This document shows positions 24,501 through 31,463 of a stretch of 55,112 bases of DNA, piece after piece. Source of the DNA: Holtiella sp036655075 (GTDB taxonomy: Bacteria; Bacillota; Clostridia; Lachnospirales; Cellulosilyticaceae); NCBI RefSeq assembly GCF_036655075.1, contig NZ_JAVVQU010000018.1, forward strand, positions 1 through 55,112, read 5' to 3'. The translations under genes were made by a program, and so were the position numbers. The first letter of the stretch is position 1; every line of letters starts with the position of its first letter. The notes under the pieces were generated by a model. It saw only the letters and a program-made list of their open reading frames with translations, did no database searches and was not told the DNA's origin.

Positions 24501-27009
24501 CAAAGTGAAACAGTTCGTTCTAGATGGGAAGCTATGTATAAGAGGAAAGCTTTGCTATGAATTTGGTTCGGGGATGTATAGAAGGCAACACACCTTGTAT
24601 ACAGAAGAACAAAAGCTTTACATTTATGCAGCAGGTCCACTGACACCCGAGGCTTTTAAATTAGAAATGAGCCACAAGGTGGTACATGTGGGAGAGAAGG
24701 TTACCTTAACTTTATGGCTTACAGGGGAAGGCAACTGTCCTATGGAGCAAACTATGATTTACTTAAAAGGCTTTGAGAAATTAGGTTTTCAAGTAGAAGA
24801 AGTTTATAGTGAGCAAGAGAGCATACTGTTCAGGTCTATAGAGGAAGCTTTTTGTTTAGGTACAATTTATCCTCAGCAAAAGAAGCATATTACTATAGAA
24901 GGATTTATGACACATATATCCAAAGAGACTATGTGTGAATATGAGGGCATGCTTACCTATCAGTATATTTCAGCGACAAGTTCAATGCCTAAAAAAGTTT
25001 GTTGTCCTACCCTAAAAGGAAATTTTATCTTTAAAGAAAGTGGACTTTCACAGGAAGGGAGTATCACTTTAAGAGGGGATAAAACATCGTTAAGACAAAA
25101 CGAAACCATCGTATATAGCCTCAAGATAGCGAATAAGGGAAATGCTAAGACAGAAGGAATAAAGATTCAACTGATGATAGATGAAAGGCTAGAGATAGAA
25201 GCAATACCAGATCATGTTAAAGGGGGGGCTTACACAGGTGAGCTCATATCAGGTATCTATATTGAAAAACTTAGGATAGATGAAGAGATAGAAATAAAAT
25301 TTAGAGGTCTATTGAAGACACTTGTGACAAAGGAAGACTTAGCTGTGTCAGGAACTGTGATCTATGAATATGAAGATGGTGAAGAGGTATTAAAAGTATG
25401 TGAAAAAGAAATTCCACCTTACTTTGTAACGATTGAAAGTGCAGATTTTGAAGGAGAATATTTCAGTCTAATAGTAGATAAGAAAGAAGTGGATGAAGGT
25501 AAGACTGTACACTGCCAAATACACTGTCAAAATGGCGGGAATAAACAGGCGAAAGGTGTTAAAGTACAAGTGATGTTACCAATAGGATTCACTTATGTAC
25601 AAAAACCTTTTTATGCTAAGAACAAAATCAATAAAAACGGTACAATAGAAATAGGGACACTACAACCTATGGAGAAACGACTTATAGAAGTTGACTTAGT
25701 GGCAAGTCAACTTACAAGAGAGTATCAAGAAAATGACAGAGTGCAAGGAAACTGCATAAGTGCAAGACTCACCTATAAAGAACGGGAAGAAGAGGTGGAA
25801 ATACAAGCACTTCCTATACCTTTAGCTTGTACATGTCCATTACTAGAAATGAACTGGGAGTTGGATACAGAAAGAGCTATTGTAGGAGAACTCGTACAGT
25901 ATAGGTTGTATATTCACAATAAGGGGAATCGTAAAGCAGAAGCAGTCACTATAAGTGATTTACTTCCAGAAGAAGTAAGGTATGTAACCGGTTCTTTGAG
26001 GGTAGAAGGAATGCAAGTAGAATTTGAAAGTTTAAAAGAACAAGGGAGTACGTACGAGGAAGAAAGAGCAAGGGGCTTCTTACAATTAGGAGACATAGAG
26101 CAAAAAGAAAAGATTGTGCTCATTTGTACAGGACAAATTGAACGTATGCCTTTAGACAGAAAGATTGAGCATAAGACAAAAGTCACTTATCAATATCTAT
26201 TAAATAATCAGATAGAAGAAGGGTTGGTAGAAAGTAAAAGAAGTAAATTAGAAGTAGAAACAGCGCAGTTAGAAATTTTTAAGCAATGTAATAAACAAAA
26301 AATGAATGTGGGGGGTGAAGTAGAGGTAAGTGTTAAGTTAATTAATACGGGTAGTATGCCTTTAGATCAAATCATTTTTTATGATGCATTGCCAGAAGGC
26401 CTATTATTTGTAGAAGGAAGCTTCAAAAGAGGCGGGAAACGTCAAGGGATAGTCGACCTTGGTACGGGAGTTGGACTGGGAGCGCTTAAACTACAAGAAC
26501 AATGTATACTTTCATATAAATTAAGAGTAAGTAACTATACAGGTACACAATTGGAGCACAGTGTTTATGCGGACTATCTATTTAATCAGGCAAACTTTAA
26601 AATAAATAAAAAAAGAAGTGAAGTTTTAGTCGATAGACTAGAGTTAATATCACCCTATCAAGTGCTACTTAACTATGAAACTCAAATCTTTTTGTCTTAT
26701 GATGCACCCGACCTTTATGAAATTTTAAATATTGAAGTAGAGGCAGAAATATTAGAGGCATATTGTGTGAGTGACCATCCTTCAGAAGCAGAGATAAAAG
26801 GGATTTTAAACTACGATATTACATATAGAGGAAAAGATGGAAATAGACAAATTAAGGTGAAAAAAGTATGGAATAAGTGTATAGAATTAAGTTATGAGAA
26901 GTCTAAAGAACGCTTGCAATTACAAGTAATGACGAAAAATATAGAGTATGTTATTGTTCATAAGCGTGCCTTGAAAGTGGAAGTAGGGCTTAATGTGAGT
27001 GAAACTTAA
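21529..27009 (+). CDS. Giant DUF11-repeat protein (about 13 units)
   Basis: A 1826-residue protein of serial 120-150-residue units. Each unit opens with a strand such as VNRGEDITYSVSIANKGNRK (DUF11 core xYxVxIxNxGN) and closes with a strand ending in tyrosine. Units start near residues 1, 130, 263, 413, 537, 660, 780, 924, 1040, 1177, 1310, 1440 and 1580. The last 120 residues differ and could be a divergent SPOCS-like or capping domain. There is no signal peptide, sortase signal or transmembrane helix, so export by the usual route is unlikely and assembly on the forespore surface from the mother cell is plausible. The composition is very Glu/Lys-rich, unlike its Thr/Leu/Ser-rich minus-strand relative. 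GGAGGAAGGAGG precedes ATG. Confidence 0.85.
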   Translation: MIICLEVDKSFAKLQDEINYSITIRNEEQKIDSLRIVNPFDEVITFKWVNMKEILYNDSKIVTEGFLIKNLQSWEEIKVTFVGEVIDFPRENLITQMADVYYNVGKEAYVLTSNAVMTYIVDANIAYRAGSFVLQGNKGAVNRGEDITYSVSIANKGNRKAEQILVGPLAPHGTYLIPDTIKSLEGKTTLVEEGNMYIEALDIGEMRTYSYTVKVEDFPCVKEVTQALHIQYRLTYPNRQCVVQESTTNAVEIPIEMVYFTGKQEPLRKCVSSEFATEGDELTYTFEGCNVGTVSACNIQVIDTIPEGARWIQDSLLINGQNGYKMQEEPGEQSRQIQIALPDCSPGEVFSISYKVEVLGEWPLNEVLQTMPKMTYWYGVAEHMVEEEVYVQAEPTQVILACIDPLERHLIEGLEEVFTLGDTITTHLSFMNKGNVPANNIEIVLDVPVGVVVSGEGWLQEGEKVSKCCDASLEPQASYTEELCVEIIAIPLPSQAFINAQVIYTYNVGEEHIEQVSAQEVLPLVIEAACISEEWEDINKCFYPEEVCVGEEVVCTFTLTNTGNLTAYDITIQEEAVEGLCFLKEYADELYIEKLQPKETQTVTYKAQVIGLPPDGMLSPRSQLTYHYTTHTNKCYTKEISFKGQGIQVVDAYISPFIQQKCVQQVESYYYAKGDVVHYALAIANLGNVSAENIVLVLPELQEATWRNNNPMVLNQLMPGEQQVLDYYMDVTHIPSQGIIKVAPLLGYTFMINNYKSNKSRQIERSYALDSIEVAIHYACIEEANGLTRSVETTITPLHEVVYYTVNLKNVGNVKALDVRLQESASETCIYERGTLTLNGIAIDNNPLKEAILLGTVEPGEAYSIRYGVKVSEIPVSGYFDTRSIVTYAYNVGTCIRKQKTVTEPISVQVADAALQLVTGVGGYNLTEQNIDLEESFNFDVTICARGNEEAYNLYYCIEGDGVSFESDFGLRPMQIPTVLPNQTRVISAIGKVKQFVLDGKLCIRGKLCYEFGSGMYRRQHTLYTEEQKLYIYAAGPLTPEAFKLEMSHKVVHVGEKVTLTLWLTGEGNCPMEQTMIYLKGFEKLGFQVEEVYSEQESILFRSIEEAFCLGTIYPQQKKHITIEGFMTHISKETMCEYEGMLTYQYISATSSMPKKVCCPTLKGNFIFKESGLSQEGSITLRGDKTSLRQNETIVYSLKIANKGNAKTEGIKIQLMIDERLEIEAIPDHVKGGAYTGELISGIYIEKLRIDEEIEIKFRGLLKTLVTKEDLAVSGTVIYEYEDGEEVLKVCEKEIPPYFVTIESADFEGEYFSLIVDKKEVDEGKTVHCQIHCQNGGNKQAKGVKVQVMLPIGFTYVQKPFYAKNKINKNGTIEIGTLQPMEKRLIEVDLVASQLTREYQENDRVQGNCISARLTYKEREEEVEIQALPIPLACTCPLLEMNWELDTERAIVGELVQYRLYIHNKGNRKAEAVTISDLLPEEVRYVTGSLRVEGMQVEFESLKEQGSTYEEERARGFLQLGDIEQKEKIVLICTGQIERMPLDRKIEHKTKVTYQYLLNNQIEEGLVESKRSKLEVETAQLEIFKQCNKQKMNVGGEVEVSVKLINTGSMPLDQIIFYDALPEGLLFVEGSFKRGGKRQGIVDLGTGVGLGALKLQEQCILSYKLRVSNYTGTQLEHSVYADYLFNQANFKINKKRSEVLVDRLELISPYQVLLNYETQIFLSYDAPDLYEILNIEVEAEILEAYCVSDHPSEAEIKGILNYDITYRGKDGNRQIKVKKVWNKCIELSYEKSKERLQLQVMTKNIEYVIVHKRALKVEVGLNVSET

Positions 27010-27031
27010 ATAGAGAAAATACTAGGATAAC

Positions 27032-27061
27032 AAAAGGGGATGAATTGAGACATCCCCTTTT
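27032..27061. terminator. Bidirectional rho-independent terminator
   Basis: AAAAGGGGATG pairs with CATCCCCTTTT around an eight-base loop. The A and T runs on the two sides let it serve both the giant DUF11 gene and the convergent gene at 27085. Confidence 0.85.
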
Positions 27062-27084
27062 GTTATGCGTAAGATAATAGTTTA

Positions 27085-27384
27085 TCAGCGGTGGCAAGTA
27101 TCATTTGGGCAATGTGTAGGACAAGTTGGGCAACTTGGTGTGTGGCCAGGGTATTTGACGCAGGTTGGTGGATAATAACCGTTGAAAGCATTGCAACTAA
27201 TTCCATGATTTGCAGAAGGTGTAGTACATACAATAGGTGGGCAATAAGTACCGCAGTATAAGTTAAAATGATGTGCTGGGACAGGGGGAGCCATTGAAGT
27301 GAGAGAACAATAAGTTGGAAGTGGCATGGAAAAACTTGCTTTGTTACATGTAGCTGCTGCATTTGAACATGTATAACAGGACAT
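27085..27384 (-). CDS. Small Cys/Pro-rich coat-like protein
   Basis: A 99-residue protein with about 15 cysteines and many Pro, Thr, Tyr and His residues, starting MSCYTCSNAAATC and ending in a CPTCPTHCPNDTC cluster. Such composition is typical of cross-linked spore-coat or exosporium proteins. AAAGGAGG lies eight bases before ATG. A near-perfect sigma-K promoter (27462-27435, minus strand) sits about 50 bases upstream. A second frame (27063-27431) overlaps it in another register and lacks these features. No domain family is recognised. Confidence 0.72.
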   Translation of the reverse strand: MSCYTCSNAAATCNKASFSMPLPTYCSLTSMAPPVPAHHFNLYCGTYCPPIVCTTPSANHGISCNAFNGYYPPTCVKYPGHTPSCPTCPTHCPNDTCHR

Positions 27385-27434
27385 AAAATAAGCCTCCTTT
27401 TAAAAAATATAAGATTGATAAGAGTAATCACTAT

Positions 27435-27462
27435 AATAATATGTAAAAATAAGTCGAATGGT
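27435..27462 (-). promoter_or_regulatory. Sigma-K-like promoter
   Basis: Minus strand AC, 17 bases, CATATTATT, one base short of CATANNNTA, positioned 51 bases before the 27384 start. Confidence 0.5.
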
Positions 27463-27542
27463 GCTTGAAATAGAAAAAAGTTTAAACTATAAATAAAGAC
27501 CTATAATTAACTAAAAATGTAAAAAAATGATTATTTTAATGA

Positions 27543-27570
27543 ACCCAAATAATGGTAATTTCATACTATG
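27543..27570 (+). promoter_or_regulatory. Sigma-K (or sigma-G)-like promoter
   Basis: AC, 17 bases, CATACTATG. The -10 misses only the last sigma-K base; CATACTA also fits sigma-G, and TGAACC upstream is a partial sigma-G -35. It precedes the second SPOCS cassette. Confidence 0.5.
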
Positions 27571-27619
27571 TAAGTAGGCAATAAATAGTGTGCAATTTGT
27601 CTAGAGGAGGATTTATGAA

Positions 27620-28093
27620 ATGGCAACACACATGAGAGAACTCATCGAATACCATGGTGTAAATAGATGTGATTATGGAAAACTCCCCTATTTTAAACAA
27701 ATAAATAGAGATTTTACATTTTGCGTATCTATGCAAAAACCCGATATAGAACAAATTGTTAAAGTATGGGTTAAGCCAGACATTGTACAACAAAAAATTG
27801 TAGTAACACCAATAGGTACATCACTCGAGGGGCAACGTGTCACAGGATACAAAGTAATGGTTATGGGAGATATTATGTATAAAGTTGAATATGTAGTGCT
27901 TGAAGCAAGTCAAAGTTTGCATACAGCCCATGTTACCATTCCATTTTGTGGAGACATCGTATTACCAGAAGAATTTAATACCAATTCTATTGTGATTACA
28001 AGTGTAAGTGTAGAGGATATTTATTCTGAACCTATGGATACACGATGTATTTATAACAACATTACAATGATGCTTATTGCAGATTTGTGCTAA
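27620..28093 (+). CDS. SPOCS (DUF3794) domain protein
   Basis: A 157-residue protein with one SPOCS domain over about residues 25-157: FCVSMQKPDIEQIVKVWVKP, VTPIGTSLEGQRVTGYKVMV, then YKVEYVVLEASQSLHTAH and VTIPFCGDIVLPEEF, ending VEDIYSEPMDTRCIYNN. The order KPD, G-x-S-x-EG-x-x-x-x-G-x-K, Y-x-V-E-Y, H-x-A-H, P-F is the SipL-type pattern. AGGAGG lies nine bases before ATG at 27620. An earlier ATG at 27615 is out of frame and stops after six codons. First gene of the second cassette and the positional match of 18575-19021. Confidence 0.83.
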   Translation: MATHMRELIEYHGVNRCDYGKLPYFKQINRDFTFCVSMQKPDIEQIVKVWVKPDIVQQKIVVTPIGTSLEGQRVTGYKVMVMGDIMYKVEYVVLEASQSLHTAHVTIPFCGDIVLPEEFNTNSIVITSVSVEDIYSEPMDTRCIYNNITMMLIADLC

Positions 28094-28107
28094 GGGGAGG
28101 GAAGAAG

Positions 28108-28596
28108 ATGAAGGCATTTGAAACAGGCAGTTGTATGCAAGGTGTGTTACCTACAGAGGCAATGTATTTTAAAGAAGAAATAGTATGTGAAGTGCTGAGT
28201 ATACCGATACAAAAACCAGATATGGAAAGAATGCTAGATGTCATGATATGGCCAGAAATAGTGCATGTTAGTTTGGTGGATACACCTAAAGGGCGTTCTT
28301 ATGAAGGGCAGAACTTGTCAGGGCTTAAATTAGTAGCAGAGGTTAACTTAAAAGAGAAAGTGACCTATGTAGCCAATGAACCTAAACAAAGTGCACATGC
28401 AGCATACTATGAAACACTTAAGAGTGTCTTTGTTGTGTTGCCAGAAAAATCACCTAATGGAACAGATATTTGTGAGCTTTTTAGAGCAAATAGATTAACC
28501 GTTTGTGCCTATGTAGAAGATGTATGTGCACGTATGTTAGACTCAAGAACCATCCATCAATGTGTCATGTTGTTTGTAGACATAAAATTATGTTAG
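28108..28596 (+). CDS. SPOCS (DUF3794) domain protein
   Basis: A 162-residue protein. A GTG at 28087 is in frame but lies inside the previous gene; ATG at 28108 after GGGGAGGGAAGA is the start. SPOCS blocks: SIPIQKPDMERMLDVMIWPE (about 35-54), LVDTPKGRSYEGQNLSGLKL (about 57-76), VTYVANEPKQSAHAAYYETL (about 85-104), with VEDVCARMLDSRTIHQCVML near the end. It pairs with 18154-18597 by close block identity. The gap to the next gene is 16 bases, so it is co-transcribed with the DUF11/SPOCS gene. Confidence 0.83.
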   Translation: MKAFETGSCMQGVLPTEAMYFKEEIVCEVLSIPIQKPDMERMLDVMIWPEIVHVSLVDTPKGRSYEGQNLSGLKLVAEVNLKEKVTYVANEPKQSAHAAYYETLKSVFVVLPEKSPNGTDICELFRANRLTVCAYVEDVCARMLDSRTIHQCVMLFVDIKLC

Positions 28597-28612
28597 AAAG
28601 GAGATATTCAAC

Positions 28613-29830
28613 ATGCCACAATACGTACCTAAATTTATTCTTTACAAAAAAACACAAAATACGTATGCAGTAGTAGGTCAGACACTTATTTATAGTATTA
28701 ATGTAAGTAATGATGATACCATACCTTTTACTAATATAGTTATTTATGATGTTTTGGATGCACCACTTAGTTTCAAAGAAGGAAGTGTAAAAGTAGAAGG
28801 AATGTTGTTGCCAAATGCAAATGTTTTTGCTGGTGTACCCATTGGAAGCCTTCTGCCAGGAACGAAGAAGACAATCACTTTTGAAGCCACCGTTTTAAAT
28901 CGTGACAATCTTGTTGCAGTGAATCAAGCTATCGCACGATTTAATTATCAGCCAGTAGATGGACCAGTTCTAGCAAACCAAGTAGCTAGTAATAGTTGGG
29001 AGGTTAAATTGTACCTAGCAGAGGTAGAGGTCATTAAAACAGCAGATAAACAAGAAGTCAATTTAGGTGACGAAATTGCTTATACAGTCAAGCTTGGTAA
29101 CATAGGAGATTTACCAGCAAATGGCGTATGTTTTACAGATATTTTGCCTCCACAGATAGAACTTGTAGAAGGTAGTGTGAAAGTACAAGGAGAGGTGGTA
29201 AATGGGGTAGAACTTGATAAGGGAATTTTTCTTGGCAAGATTTTACCTCGTGAAAGTACAATGATACAGTACACCACAAAAGTCATAAAGGCTAATTGCA
29301 GTGGTCTTTTGACTAATCAAGCGCATGCTACATTTAGATATGAGCTACCTTTTGGGGATACAGGTGTACTTGAAGGGGAACCAGTAGCCGTAACAACCTA
29401 TACAAAACTCAATATCAATACTTTTAAACAACTCAGCATTGAAGCTTACTTATATATTCCAGAAGTTAAACCGTGCATAGAAACACTTAATACAGTAACT
29501 GGTACAATTGATGTTAAAGGATGTCATGTGCTTAAAACACCACAAATGGTTAGTGAGGAAAAACAAATTTTAACAGGCTATAAAGTAATCATTTATAGTA
29601 TTTTAAATGTAGTCATTGAATATACAGCACTGGGGGCAGATCAAAAGGTACATTCAGCACATTATGATGTACCTTTTAGCACTTTTGTGATGCTGCCACC
29701 AGATTATGAAATAGGCAGTAAACTAGATATATCTGGTGTAGTAGAAGATATTTATTATCAAGCTATAGATATACGTTGCTTCTTTACTAATGTGTCTGCA
29801 CTCATTAATGTAAAAATTTTAGGCTGTTAA
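28613..29830 (+). CDS. Two DUF11 units fused to a SPOCS domain
   Basis: A 405-residue protein. Residues about 5-125 and 135-262 are DUF11 units (LIYSINVSNDDTIPFTNIVI; IAYTVKLGNIGDLPANGVCF), each followed by the canonical ILP-x-x-x-x-x-x-EGSVKV segment. The C-terminus (about 265-405) is a SPOCS domain opening FKQLSIEAYLYIPEVKP, with GYKVIIYSILNVVIEYTALG and HSAHYDVPFSTFVMLPP. It is the short counterpart of the 1264-residue protein, whose SPOCS domain opens FKQVSLEQSLELPLDKP. AAAGGAGATATT precedes ATG. It closes the second cassette. Confidence 0.87.
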   Translation: MPQYVPKFILYKKTQNTYAVVGQTLIYSINVSNDDTIPFTNIVIYDVLDAPLSFKEGSVKVEGMLLPNANVFAGVPIGSLLPGTKKTITFEATVLNRDNLVAVNQAIARFNYQPVDGPVLANQVASNSWEVKLYLAEVEVIKTADKQEVNLGDEIAYTVKLGNIGDLPANGVCFTDILPPQIELVEGSVKVQGEVVNGVELDKGIFLGKILPRESTMIQYTTKVIKANCSGLLTNQAHATFRYELPFGDTGVLEGEPVAVTTYTKLNINTFKQLSIEAYLYIPEVKPCIETLNTVTGTIDVKGCHVLKTPQMVSEEKQILTGYKVIIYSILNVVIEYTALGADQKVHSAHYDVPFSTFVMLPPDYEIGSKLDISGVVEDIYYQAIDIRCFFTNVSALINVKILGC

Positions 29831-29884
29831 GTTTCAAGGGAATGAGTTGTCTTATAACATCTTAACAAAATCCACAAAAAAGTA

Positions 29885-29912
29885 ACACCATAATCGCTTC
29901 AGGCATAATATA
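29885..29912 (+). promoter_or_regulatory. Sigma-K-type promoter
   Basis: AC, 17 bases, CATAATATA, a full match to AC-N16/17-CATANNNTA, 61 bases upstream of the 29974 start. Confidence 0.7.
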
Positions 29913-29973
29913 TAGAGAAAACATTCTTTTCACTTAGCAAAATAATTTTAATTATTTATTAGGAGGTAGTAAG

Positions 29974-30606
29974 ATGTCAAATTATGAAGCGAATACACAA
30001 TATGGATGTCAACATCAAAGAATGTCTAACGTATTATGTGGTAACTCAGTAGACATTAAAATTACAAATTTTGATGCTGCAGAAGTAAGGGCAGACGTAT
30101 TAGTTGAATCTGCAACGAAAGATGGTCCTTGTAACGTAGTACGTTTATGGGGACAAATAAAAGATTGTGATGGCAATCCTGTGCCTAATGCACTTTTAAA
30201 ACTTGTAAAAGTAGTCTGTACAACAGCAGGAAAGCAATACCAAGGGATGGCACATACCGTAAGTGACTGCGAAGGATTTTATCAATTTGATCTTTGCTAT
30301 TGTGATGGAACAGAATGTTATAAGATTCTTGTAAGTAAAGCTTATACAGGACCAGAGCAAATTACTGAAACAGGCGCAGGTAATTGCTGTGCATGTACTG
30401 GCCGAGGCTGTGGAGGAAATGGACACGGACCTTGTCATGAATATCAACCTATCATTGTTCAAGGTGGACCAGAGCATCAATGTACATGTGAACCTAAACC
30501 ATGCCCACCATGCCCACCAACACCACCATGCCCATCATGGCCAGTAAAGCCACCTTGTACACAATATCCTCAAAATCCACCATGTCCACCATGGCCATGT
30601 AAATAA
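29974..30606 (+). CDS. CpR domain protein with Cys/Pro-rich tail
   Basis: A 210-residue protein. Residues about 30-125 form a CpR domain (AEVRADVLVE, RLWGQIKDCDGNPVPNALLK, SDCEGFYQFDLCYCDG, YKILVSKAYTG), closely related to the 19477 protein. After a Gly/Cys stretch (CCACTGRGCGGNGHG), the last 50 residues are repeats of Pro-Cys-Pro-Pro type (CPPCPPTPPCPSWP). The tail suggests an extended, disulfide-linked spore-surface protein. AGGAGGTAG precedes ATG and a full sigma-K promoter match lies upstream. A terminator follows. Confidence 0.82.
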   Translation: MSNYEANTQYGCQHQRMSNVLCGNSVDIKITNFDAAEVRADVLVESATKDGPCNVVRLWGQIKDCDGNPVPNALLKLVKVVCTTAGKQYQGMAHTVSDCEGFYQFDLCYCDGTECYKILVSKAYTGPEQITETGAGNCCACTGRGCGGNGHGPCHEYQPIIVQGGPEHQCTCEPKPCPPCPPTPPCPSWPVKPPCTQYPQNPPCPPWPCK

Positions 30607-30620
30607 TTTGTGAATAGGGT

Positions 30621-30649
30621 AAAGCACCTTCAAATGGGAGGTGCTTTTG
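30621..30649 (+). terminator. Rho-independent terminator
   Basis: AAAGCACCT pairs with AGGTGCTTT around a nine-base loop, ending in TTTT. Confidence 0.8.
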
Positions 30650-30717
30650 CTGATTATTACAGAAAATCAATAAATTAATTATCTACTTCTTACTAAATTT
30701 TAATCTAAAAAGTATGA

Positions 30718-30745
30718 ACCTATAAATAGGAAAGGACATAGATTA
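30718..30745 (+). promoter_or_regulatory. Sigma-K-type promoter
   Basis: AC, 17 bases, CATAGATTA, a full match to the sigma-K pattern, 48 bases before the 30794 start. Confidence 0.7.
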
Positions 30746-30793
30746 TAGTAAAGATATAAATGCTTTCTAAATATGAAAAGGGGTGTAAGGAAT

Positions 30794-31342
30794 ATGTCAT
30801 GTGAAAGATGTGCACAAAATAGCTGCAATAGGATGCCTGTAACTAAAGGAAATAAGAGTCAATGTGAAGGACAAACGCAAGTATACAATAAGTGTTATGA
30901 CATCAATGGTGGTAACTATCATATAGTAGATACAAATATCTGCAACAATTATTACAATCGTTACAATCATTATTATGTGACACAACGCAATATTACAACA
31001 GATTATGTAACAGATTACAATGTTTTTCATTACAATCAAGAAAATATTTATAATGGTTGTTACACATTAGGGTCATATAATAGTGTAGCGAATGGCCAAG
31101 GTTACGGTCAAAATGGAGCAGCAGGATGGAACCAAGGTTACGGTCAAAATGGGGCAGCAGGATGGGATCAAGGTTATGATCAAAATGGAGCAGCAGGATG
31201 GGACCAAGGATGTGGTCAAAATGTAGGAGCAGGATGGGGCCAAGGCTGTGGTCAAGGCTGTGGTCAAAATGTAGGAACAGGATGGGGCCAATGTTGTGAG
31301 CATAAATGTATGCCTAAACCATGTAGGCCTTGCTGTAGATAA
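30794..31342 (+). CDS. Asn/Tyr/Gly-rich repeat coat protein (possibly CotD-like)
   Basis: A 182-residue protein. ATG at 30794 (TAAGGA just upstream) is preferred over the in-frame ATG at 30773, which has no ribosome site. The N-terminal half is rich in Cys, Asn, Tyr and His with alternating aromatic residues (NICNNYYNRYNHYYVTQRN), reminiscent of CotD-like inner-coat proteins; this is composition-based. The C-terminal half has five imperfect 12-residue repeats of the form QGYGQNGAAGWD, the later ones acquiring cysteines (QGCGQNVGAGWG), and ends in CMPKPCRPCC. A full sigma-K promoter match precedes it. Confidence 0.72.
   Translation: MSCERCAQNSCNRMPVTKGNKSQCEGQTQVYNKCYDINGGNYHIVDTNICNNYYNRYNHYYVTQRNITTDYVTDYNVFHYNQENIYNGCYTLGSYNSVANGQGYGQNGAAGWNQGYGQNGAAGWDQGYDQNGAAGWDQGCGQNVGAGWGQGCGQGCGQNVGTGWGQCCEHKCMPKPCRPCCR
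31098..31291 (+). repeat. 36-base tandem repeat inside coat gene
   Basis: About five imperfect copies of a 36-base unit encoding GQNGAAGWNQGY-like peptides, one carrying an extra GCGQ insertion. Such coding repeats can change copy number. Confidence 0.8.
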
Positions 31343-31414
31343 ATATAAAATATGATTTAAGTACTGTGGGATAAAGTAAGTATTACAACGGAAAGTCTAA
31401 AGTAGAGAGGGATT

Positions 31415-31460
31415 AATAAAAGAGATGGAACCATTTTAGAAGGATTCCATCTCTTTTATT
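31415..31460. terminator. Bidirectional rho-independent terminator
   Basis: A perfect 16-base stem, AATAAAAGAGATGGAA with TTCCATCTCTTTTATT, between the convergent coat and GntR/LacI genes. Confidence 0.88.
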
Positions 31461-31463
31461 TGT

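Noticed and set aside
27063..27431. A 122-codon minus-strand frame overlapping the Cys/Pro-rich gene
   Set aside because: The alternative frame at 27085-27384 has the ribosome site, promoter and coat-like composition.
31098..31291. Evenly spaced 36-base repeats as a CRISPR array
   Set aside because: Units are contiguous without unique spacers, translate in frame to GQNGAAGW-type peptides and have no cas genes nearby.
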